Origin: Mariprofundaceae bacterium
GTDB taxonomy: Bacteria > Pseudomonadota > Zetaproteobacteria > Mariprofundales > Mariprofundaceae
Direction of reading: 5' to 3'
Assembly: GCA_030950925.1 (NCBI GenBank)
Contig: JAUZQO010000021.1
Coordinates: forward strand, 1-64,000
DNA: 64,000 bases
Shown here piece by piece: positions 58,010 through 64,000 of this stretch. How positions within the stretch are numbered: position 1 is the first letter of the stretch; every line of letters starts with the position of its first letter. Under the pieces are notes generated by a model. The model did not search any database and had not been told where the DNA came from. It worked only from the letters and a program-made list of their open reading frames with translations. The position numbers and the translations under genes are program-made.

Positions 58010-59290
58010 ATGAACGGCTTAGAAAAAAAAAGGTTCACTGTATCGACTGTATTGCTGGGTAATATGGGGCGTGTTTTGTTGATGCGTGCGGTGCTTATTT
58101 TATGTCAGTTATTGCTGGTCTTATTGTCACTATGGTATGATGCTATTCACTTATCATTGATGCCTATCATGGTGATTATTAGCCTATATATTATTGTTAA
58201 TGTGATTTCATTGTTTATATTGATGGGGCGTAAAGGCTTGTTAGAATGGGTGTATTTCTTACAGTTATTGCTTGATGTCCTATTTTTAACCTTGTTCCTC
58301 TATTATTCAGGTGGTTATACCAACCCCTTTATATCCTTATATTTACTGCCCTTGATTGTGGTTTCGACCACACTGGAGCAACGTTATGCTTGGACAATGT
58401 CTGCGCTGGTGTTATTTTGCTATACACTGATGGTCTTTGAGTATCACCCCTTGTTTATCTTGGAAGGCGAACATGCCAATCAATTCGCAGGATTTCACCT
58501 TCATTTACTTGGTATGTGGTTCAGTTTTGCCCTTAGTGTTGGACTTATTGTATTTTTTATTATGCGTATGAGCCTCAGTATTCGAGAGCGTGATATGCGG
58601 TTGGCGAAAATGCGAGAAACAGCTGATCGGGATAGCCATGTTCTTGCTCTGGGTGCGATGGCGGCTGGGGCTGCGCATGAACTCGGCACACCCTTGGCAA
58701 CGATGGCTGTCGTTTCACATGAACTGGCTTGTGATTTTGCCAACAACCAAGAAATTCGTGAGCAAACAAGCCTACTAAAACATGAACTGGTACGTTGTAA
58801 ACAGGTGTTGTCACAACTCTCTGCCAGTGCTGGTCAATTGTTCGCTGAAGGTGGGCAACGTATTGCTTTGGATCGTTATGTACGTGATAGCGTCACACGA
58901 TGGCAAATCATACGACCCCAAGCAACATTACGCTTGAACCCAGAAACAGAAGGCAATGCTCCCGCACTTTTGGTGGATATGACCTTAACACAAGCATTGT
59001 ATAATATATTAAACAATGCTGCTGATGCTGAGCCGCATGGTATGATGATTAGCTTTGGTTGGAATGAACAAGAAGTATGGATAGAAGTACACGATCAAGG
59101 TCAAGGCTTTCCACAACATGTACTGGAACACATCGATCAACCTGATATTTCAAGTAAAAATAGCGGCCATGGTCTCGGCTTGTTTCTTAGTCGTGCTGTG
59201 GTGAAGCGATTGGGTGGTCAGTTGGAACTATATAATCCTGATGTAGGCGGTGCTTGCGCACGCATAGTATTGCCCAAGGAGATGGTATGA
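58010..59290 (+). CDS. regB: RegB/PrrB-type redox sensor histidine kinase
   Basis: The 426-residue protein has six membrane helices (to about residue 190) with the quinone-sensing heptapeptide GGYTNPF (about 102). Then come the H-box GAAHELGTPLATMAVV (His about 225), the redox-active Cys context VRCKQVL (about 263), and N/G boxes NILNNAADAE and GHGLGLFLSRAV. These match RegB/PrrB, which shuts off kinase activity under oxidising conditions. It overlaps the response regulator by 4 bp. Confidence 0.87.
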   Translation: MNGLEKKRFTVSTVLLGNMGRVLLMRAVLILCQLLLVLLSLWYDAIHLSLMPIMVIISLYIIVNVISLFILMGRKGLLEWVYFLQLLLDVLFLTLFLYYSGGYTNPFISLYLLPLIVVSTTLEQRYAWTMSALVLFCYTLMVFEYHPLFILEGEHANQFAGFHLHLLGMWFSFALSVGLIVFFIMRMSLSIRERDMRLAKMRETADRDSHVLALGAMAAGAAHELGTPLATMAVVSHELACDFANNQEIREQTSLLKHELVRCKQVLSQLSASAGQLFAEGGQRIALDRYVRDSVTRWQIIRPQATLRLNPETEGNAPALLVDMTLTQALYNILNNAADAEPHGMMISFGWNEQEVWIEVHDQGQGFPQHVLEHIDQPDISSKNSGHGLGLFLSRAVVKRLGGQLELYNPDVGGACARIVLPKEMV

Positions 59291-59820
59291 CAAGCTTATT
59301 ATTGGTGGATGATGACGAAGTATTTTGTCAGGTTTTAGGAAAAGCTTTTGAAAAACGTGGCTTTGATGTTTGGCTTGCCCAGAGTGTCTCGGCGGCAATG
59401 AAGCGCGTGAATCAAGATGGAACGCCCGATTATGCTGTGATTGATTTATCCATGCGAGGTGGTTTGTCAGGTTTGTCATTGGTGGAGCAGTTAGATGCCT
59501 ATGATGCACAGGTATTGATGGTTATCTTGACGGGTTATGCCAGTGTAGCAACAGCTGTGGAAGCCATTAAATTGGGTGCTATCCATTATCTTATCAAACC
59601 AGCCCATGCCGATGACATCATCGAAGCCTTTGCTAAACAACAAGGTAATGCTGATGAGAAAGTCATGAAAGAAGGGGCTTCGATTCGTAGAGTGGAGTGG
59701 GAATATATTCAAAAAACACTCCATGATTGTGATGGTAATATATCCGAAGCTGCGAGAAAACTGGGTTTACATCGACGTACACTCCAACGTAAACTAGCCA
59801 AGCGACCTGTTAGGATATAA
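59287..59820 (+). CDS. regA: RegA/PrrA/ActR-type response regulator
   Basis: The 177-residue protein has a receiver domain (LLVDDDEVFCQVL, phospho-Asp in VIDLSMRGG, Lys in LIKPAHADD) and a C-terminal Fis-like helix-turn-helix, GNISEAARKLGLHRRTLQRKL (given in part, about 147-167), as in RegA. It acts with the adjacent RegB-like kinase on redox-controlled genes. The start at 59287 overlaps the kinase stop. Confidence 0.88.
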   Translation: MTSLLLVDDDEVFCQVLGKAFEKRGFDVWLAQSVSAAMKRVNQDGTPDYAVIDLSMRGGLSGLSLVEQLDAYDAQVLMVILTGYASVATAVEAIKLGAIHYLIKPAHADDIIEAFAKQQGNADEKVMKEGASIRRVEWEYIQKTLHDCDGNISEAARKLGLHRRTLQRKLAKRPVRI

Positions 59821-59899
59821 TCACTTAAAATGCATGAAGAATATATGATGGGTGATGTTTTCCTTGTGAAAGTAAACACTCTCATTTTTGATTCGCCTC

Positions 59900-60706
59900 A
59901 TGGTTAAGTCACCCATTAAAAAAATCAGCATTGCTCAGCAACGTAAACAGCAAATTTTACGTGCGGTGGATGCTATTGCAGAAAAAAACCAATTGGCTTT
60001 TTTAACCACCCAACGTGTATCCAAAGAATCGGGCGTGTCGGATGGCGTATTGTTTCGGCACTATGCTTCCAAAGAAGTGTTATTAACGGCTTGGGTATTA
60101 TACCATGAGCACCAGTTAGAACTACTTTTGACATCCATGCCAAGTGGACGTGCAGGTTTATTGCAGTTGATTCAACAGCTTTTCAAACAAGCTGACTTAT
60201 TGAGTTTTATGTGCTGCCAAAGTATGGATATTCCCTATTTACGTCAACGTTTGGAAACATGCCGCGCACAATTTTGGTATGAACTACAAGCACGCATTGA
60301 ACAACTACCATGTACGTATGCAGGCGTGAATAGTGCCGCTTTAACTGATCACCTGATTTTATCCATCTATCGTGCTTGGAATCCAGACAACCCTGAAAAA
60401 CAACAACAAAAGGAGAGGCTTATGCGCCAATTACCATGGGAAAAAGAAGAGAATATTGAGGTGTTACCTGCTCAAGAGGTTATCCAACGACTTGCCCTGA
60501 ATGACAGTGGTTTTGTCTTTGACCCGATGAATGGGCGTAGCTTTTCTGCCAATGATGTGGGCTTATATATTCTTCGTTTTTTGCAACATAACTATGATAT
60601 CGAAGCTTTATTGAAAGCCATTGAACATGATTTTGATATTCAACGAAGCCAAGCCGAGCGTGATATGACTGAGTTTTTTGAACAGTTGCGGACATGCTTC
60701 GCATGA
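59900..60706 (+). CDS. TetR-type regulator fused to a C-terminal PqqD-like domain
   Basis: The 268-residue product begins with a TetR DNA-binding domain (QRVSKESGVSDGVLFRHYASK, in part, about residues 39-58) and a helical middle region like TetR effector domains. The last ~75 residues (from EVIQRLALNDSG through VFDPMNGRSFSANDVGLYI to MTEFFEQLRTC) match PqqD/RRE-type winged-helix domains that recognise peptides. I know of no described function for such a fusion. ATG at 59900 is chosen over TTG at 59888. It overlaps the ATP-grasp gene by 4 bp. Confidence 0.75.
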   Translation: MVKSPIKKISIAQQRKQQILRAVDAIAEKNQLAFLTTQRVSKESGVSDGVLFRHYASKEVLLTAWVLYHEHQLELLLTSMPSGRAGLLQLIQQLFKQADLLSFMCCQSMDIPYLRQRLETCRAQFWYELQARIEQLPCTYAGVNSAALTDHLILSIYRAWNPDNPEKQQQKERLMRQLPWEKEENIEVLPAQEVIQRLALNDSGFVFDPMNGRSFSANDVGLYILRFLQHNYDIEALLKAIEHDFDIQRSQAERDMTEFFEQLRTCFA

Positions 60707-61785
60707 AAACAGATGTTTCAAAACCCATAACTATTGCCATCACGGGCATGAATTGTAAGCCTGATAATCCAGGTCCTGGTTTGGCTGTAGCACGTTGTTT
60801 ACGCATGGCATACGGCAAAGATATTCGCATCATCGGTTTAAGTTATGATGTCTTGGATGCAGGACTTTATTTGGAAGAATTTTGCGATGCTTCTTATTTG
60901 CTCCCTTACCCTTCGGCTGGTGAACAGCAACTAATGCAACGCATCGAACATATCCAATCACAAGAGCATGTGGATTGTTTGATTCCTTGCTTGGATGCCG
61001 AGTTATTAAGTTTTAGTCGCTTAAAACATGAGTTTGAACACTTGGGCATCCACATGTTAATACCTGATGTGAGCCAGCTCCGTGATCGCAACAAAGATCG
61101 CTTGGGCGAATTGGCGCATAATGCTGGCATTCGTTACCCCGAAACCAAAAATATCACCAGTGCTAACTTCTTTTATCATTGCCATGATGAGGGTTGGACG
61201 TATCCCTTGGTTGTCAAAGGTATTTTTTATGATGCGCATGTGGTGAACAATGCCGATGAAGGTGCAGCGGCTTTTCGGACGATTGCTGCCAGTTGGGGTT
61301 ATCCAGTCTTGGTGCAACGTTATGTCGAAGGGCATGAAGTCAATTTGACGGCGATTGGTGATGGTAAAGGCAACCTTTTGGGCTCGGTGATGATGCGTAA
61401 ACAAGCCGTCACAGATAAAGGCAAAGCATGGTCATGTGTCACCATTGAAGATCAACAACTCAAAGATGACGCGCTGAAATTGGTCAAAGCATTGCAATGG
61501 CAAGGCCCTTTGGAAGTGGAAATGCTTCGCGATAAAGATGGGCAAGCCTTGTTGATTGAAATCAACCCCCGTTTTCCTGCTTGGATTTATTTGGCAGCAG
61601 AAGCAGGCAGCAATTTGCCCGCAGGTTTGATTGATTTGATGATGGACAAAGAACCAAGCTTTGAAGCACCCAAAGTAGGCATGATGATGATTCGTTATGC
61701 CCAAGAAACAGTCATTGATTTAAAGACCTTTGAATCCATGGCGATGACAGGCTCTTATCACAGTTCAAATATAGATACTGCCTGA
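60703..61785 (+). CDS. ATP-grasp ligase, unknown substrate
   Basis: The 360-residue protein has a pre-ATP-grasp domain (ITGMNCKPDNPGPGLAVARCL), the ATP-binding loop YPLVVKGIFYDAHVVNN (about 167), and the metal-binding GPLEVEMLRDKDGQALLIEINPRF (in part, E and N, about 267-287). It belongs to the carbamoyl-phosphate-synthase-like/PylC-type group, forming amide bonds from a carboxylate and an amine. Start ATG 60703 overlaps the TetR-PqqD stop (ATGA). ATG 60694 is an alternative. Confidence 0.8.
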   Translation: MKTDVSKPITIAITGMNCKPDNPGPGLAVARCLRMAYGKDIRIIGLSYDVLDAGLYLEEFCDASYLLPYPSAGEQQLMQRIEHIQSQEHVDCLIPCLDAELLSFSRLKHEFEHLGIHMLIPDVSQLRDRNKDRLGELAHNAGIRYPETKNITSANFFYHCHDEGWTYPLVVKGIFYDAHVVNNADEGAAAFRTIAASWGYPVLVQRYVEGHEVNLTAIGDGKGNLLGSVMMRKQAVTDKGKAWSCVTIEDQQLKDDALKLVKALQWQGPLEVEMLRDKDGQALLIEINPRFPAWIYLAAEAGSNLPAGLIDLMMDKEPSFEAPKVGMMMIRYAQETVIDLKTFESMAMTGSYHSSNIDTA

Positions 61786-61795
61786 GAACCCCCCT

Positions 61796-61907
61796 GTCAC
61801 CCTCGAGTGCTTGTATCGAGGGTCTTAGATGCCCGATAAAAGATTTTGGGTATGACGGCTAGGACAAGATTTTAGCATGATGCTAATTTAATACTTACAT
61901 GACTATA
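61796..61907. repeat. Partial TIR/hairpin element between ATP-grasp and decarboxylase genes
   Basis: Two head-to-head 31-nt modules are present: 61796-61826 with stem ACCCTCGA/TCGAGGGT, and 61826-61856, which is decayed by two mismatches. A right terminal repeat TTAATACTTACATGACTATA (61888-61907) remains, and the left terminal repeat is not recognisable. It begins 10 bp after the ATP-grasp stop. Confidence 0.7.
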
Positions 61908-61942
61908 TCACGCAGCAAACCATAGAGATACGGAGAACAACC

Positions 61943-63322
61943 ATGAGTGAAAAACAAGTTTGGCAAAAACCAACATTAACAGCCCACCGCATGGGCACAC
62001 TGAACAAGTTTGGCAGTGTGAGCCATGGTCATTATCAAGATGAGTTTGAAGGCGTGAAAATTGCACCATTATTGGAAAAATATGGTTCACCGTTGTTTAT
62101 TTTATCGGAAAAACGGTTGCGTAACAATGTTCGCAAATTATTGCGTGCCTTTGAAACCCGTTACAGTGATGTGGTCTATGGCTGGTCCTATAAAACCAAC
62201 TATTTGGGCGCGGTATGTACCACGTTGCATCAAGAAGGTGCATGGGCTGAAGTGGTATCGGCATTTGAATATGAAAAAGCCCGCGAACTGGGTGTGCCTG
62301 CTGAAAAAATCTTGTTCAATGGCCCACATAAAGAACGTCCCATTTTAGAACGTGTGGTGGCTGAAGGTGGCCGCATTCATTTGGACAACTTGGATGAGCT
62401 GTACTTACTCGAAGAAGTGGCAAAAGAAGCTGGTAAAATTGTAGATGTCACCATTCGCTTGAATTTTGATACAGGTTATACCGAACCTTGGAGTCGCTTT
62501 GGTTTCAATATTGAATCAGGGCAAGCCATGGATGCAGCACGCGTTTTGGGCGAAAGTAATCATTTGCAATTGACAGGTTTACACAGCCACTTGGGAACAT
62601 TTGTGCTTGATCCACGCGCCTATGGCTCTCAAGTACGCATCATGTGTGCGTTTATGGAACAAATTGAAGCCGCCACCGCATGTTTGATTGAAAGCATTGA
62701 TATTGGGGGTGGTTTTGCCTCCATGAACTCCTTGCAAGGCAGTTATTTGCCGCCTGAACAAGTTGTACCGAGTATTGATCAATATGCTGAAGCGATTTGT
62801 TTTGCTTTGAATGATGCCACCCGTCAACGTGAATTGGCTGGCAAACCTCGTCCGCGTTTAATTTTGGAAAGCGGTCGTTTCACAGTCGATGATACTGAAA
62901 TTTTGGTGACGTCTGCGGTTGCCAACAAACGGATGCCCGATGGTCGTCGTTCTGTTGTCTTGGATGCAGGTGTGAATATATTGTTTACAGGTTTTTGGTA
63001 CAATCACCCTGTCACCCCGATACGTCCACTGGATGGCGTGGCTGAAGATACGATTCTTTATGGCCCTTTGTGCATGAATATTGATATTGTCCGCTCATCG
63101 GTGATGTTGCCGCCCATGAATGTGGGCGATGCCTTGGTCTTTAGCCATGTTGGGGCATACAACAACACCCAATGGATGCAGTTCATTGAATACCGTCCGA
63201 ATGTCATCATGATTCATGAAAATGGTGATGTATCGGTGATTCGAGAGGCTGAGGATTTGCAGGTGATGACAGCCCAAGAACGTATTCCTGAACATTTGCA
63301 ATCCATTGATGTCAAAGGCTGA
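61943..63322 (+). CDS. PLP-dependent decarboxylase, LysA/group III family
   Basis: The 459-residue protein has a TIM-barrel PLP domain (PLP-binding Lys in YGWSYKTNYLG, about 70; LTGLHSHLGTF, about 211; IDIGGGFASM, about 249) and a C-terminal beta domain with the substrate/dimer motif GPLCMNIDIV (about 373). It resembles diaminopimelate decarboxylase but has a distinctive N-terminus (MGTLNKFGSVSHGHYQD) and a FTGFWYNHPVTP segment. It may act on another amino acid. AGA-rich GGAGA precedes the ATG. It lies 36 bp after a repeat element. Confidence 0.82.
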   Translation: MSEKQVWQKPTLTAHRMGTLNKFGSVSHGHYQDEFEGVKIAPLLEKYGSPLFILSEKRLRNNVRKLLRAFETRYSDVVYGWSYKTNYLGAVCTTLHQEGAWAEVVSAFEYEKARELGVPAEKILFNGPHKERPILERVVAEGGRIHLDNLDELYLLEEVAKEAGKIVDVTIRLNFDTGYTEPWSRFGFNIESGQAMDAARVLGESNHLQLTGLHSHLGTFVLDPRAYGSQVRIMCAFMEQIEAATACLIESIDIGGGFASMNSLQGSYLPPEQVVPSIDQYAEAICFALNDATRQRELAGKPRPRLILESGRFTVDDTEILVTSAVANKRMPDGRRSVVLDAGVNILFTGFWYNHPVTPIRPLDGVAEDTILYGPLCMNIDIVRSSVMLPPMNVGDALVFSHVGAYNNTQWMQFIEYRPNVIMIHENGDVSVIREAEDLQVMTAQERIPEHLQSIDVKG

Positions 63323-63329
63323 TTGACCT

Positions 63330-64000
63330 TTGTTCATAACAGCTTTGAAAGATCGAAGCATGGGATTAGGTCGCGCCTATGCTTCGATTTTATTTGCCGA
63401 TAAACCTTGGGTGGGTGCATTATTTATTCTGGCAACACTTTGGTTTCCCAATACAGGTTTGGCAGGTTTATTGGCTGCCGTTACAGGCATGATGGTTGCC
63501 AGCTTGTTGAAATTTCGCCACTTAGAAAGCGGTTTGCATGTGTACAATAGTTTGCTGGTGGGGCTGGCATTGGGCGCGTATTATCAACTGGATGTCTATT
63601 TGGCAGTGTTGATTATATTGGGCGCGGTGTTGGCAGTCTTTGTGACCGTTGCCATGTCCGATATGTTGTGGCGTTTGGGCAAACTGCCTGTGTTAAGTTT
63701 ACCTTTTGTGTTGGTCGCATTAACAGTGACTTTGGCAGCCCATAGTTATGGCACATTGAGCCGTTATCTTTTACCCCTTGCGCCGCATGACACATTCATT
63801 GCCCCGTGGGTGGATCAATTTTTCACTGCTTTGGGTTCGGCATTTTTTATTCCTCACCCCATGGCAGGCTTGCTGTTATTTATGGGGGTATTGCTGACAT
63901 CGCGTTATTTGGCTTTGCTTGCCGTCGCAGGTTTTACCTTTGGTTTCACCACTTATGCCTTTTTATCAGGCAGCCCACACCCTGATTTGGTGGCATGGAA
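63330..64000 (+). CDS. Urea-transporter-family membrane protein (partial, cut by window end)
   Basis: At least 223 residues are encoded with no stop before the window end. The UT family motifs are visible: ADKPWVGALFILATLWF, HVYNSLLVGLALGAYY (about 70), LPVLSLPFVLVALTVTLA (about 118), and a second-half repeat IPHPMAGLLLFMGVLLTSR. The translated frame stays open from 63327. TTG at 63330, with AAAGG upstream, or ATG at 63360 could start it. The transported molecule may not be urea. Confidence 0.8.
   Translation, partial: MFITALKDRSMGLGRAYASILFADKPWVGALFILATLWFPNTGLAGLLAAVTGMMVASLLKFRHLESGLHVYNSLLVGLALGAYYQLDVYLAVLIILGAVLAVFVTVAMSDMLWRLGKLPVLSLPFVLVALTVTLAAHSYGTLSRYLLPLAPHDTFIAPWVDQFFTALGSAFFIPHPMAGLLLFMGVLLTSRYLALLAVAGFTFGFTTYAFLSGSPHPDLVAW

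Overview
The window is bacterial chromosome around the replication origin of an AT-leaning proteobacterium. It carries phosphoribulokinase (Calvin cycle), a redox-responsive RegB/RegA-type pair, System II cytochrome c maturation, small c-type cytochromes and a gamma/beta-like core gene set. This mix suggests an autotrophic, respiratory proteobacterium, and the Zetaproteobacteria (iron oxidisers such as Mariprofundus/Ghiorsea) are my best guess. That placement is inference, since no 16S gene is present.

Layout. 0-0.5 kb: remnant of a type I restriction HsdR. 0.5-9.3 kb: mostly plus-strand housekeeping genes (thiE-like, cinA-like, ubiX, ubiK, comM, rnpB RNA, aroG, sspB, a DUF2066-like gene, pgsA, hda). 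9.3-13.5 kb: minus-strand block (zapD-yacG, LMW phosphatase, dnaQ, PilZ, tsaD). 13.5-20.6 kb: pilP-like, nth, hemF, bioB, a PuuD-like membrane protein, a diheme cytochrome, nadK, a broken recN and an acetyltransferase. 20.6-23.7 kb: CDF metal transporter and ilvBH. 24-26.4 kb: a dedicated rhombotarget lipoprotein/rhombosortase pair and a bicupin. 26.5-31.7 kb: origin region dnaN-oriC-dnaA diverging from rpmH-rnpA-yidD-yidC, then mnmE and prk. 34-41.4 kb: a Ter stress island (two TerD proteins, PRTase-TRSP, HAD, PRTase-PELOTA, Ca2+/cation antiporter, TerB and a cupin-like gene) inserted between prk and gyrB. 41.7-53.5 kb: gyrB, purM, csp, purN, then minus-strand galU-tsaB-LMW phosphatase, ccsB/resB, and purD-purE-tsaC. 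53.7-59.8 kb: ldhA-like, TonB plus an OprC/NosA-like TonB-dependent receptor, divergent from a RegB/RegA-like pair. 59.9-64 kb: an unassigned operon of a TetR-PqqD fusion, an ATP-grasp ligase, a LysA-fold PLP decarboxylase and a urea-transporter-family membrane protein cut by the window end.

The least explained parts are four. (1) A dispersed family of 31-nt hairpin modules, paired head to head inside about 130-140 bp elements with terminal inverted repeats, whose stems differ between copies while base pairing is kept. (2) The Ter island with its nucleotide-like biosynthetic enzymes but without several usual partners. (3) The TetR-PqqD/ATP-grasp/decarboxylase/transporter operon. (4) The RegBA-like pair with a RegA-box-like site in front of a copper-type receptor. 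Degenerate genes (hsdR remnant, recN with a stop, a frameshift and a lost Walker B aspartate) and the missing recF between dnaN and gyrB point to altered recombination functions.
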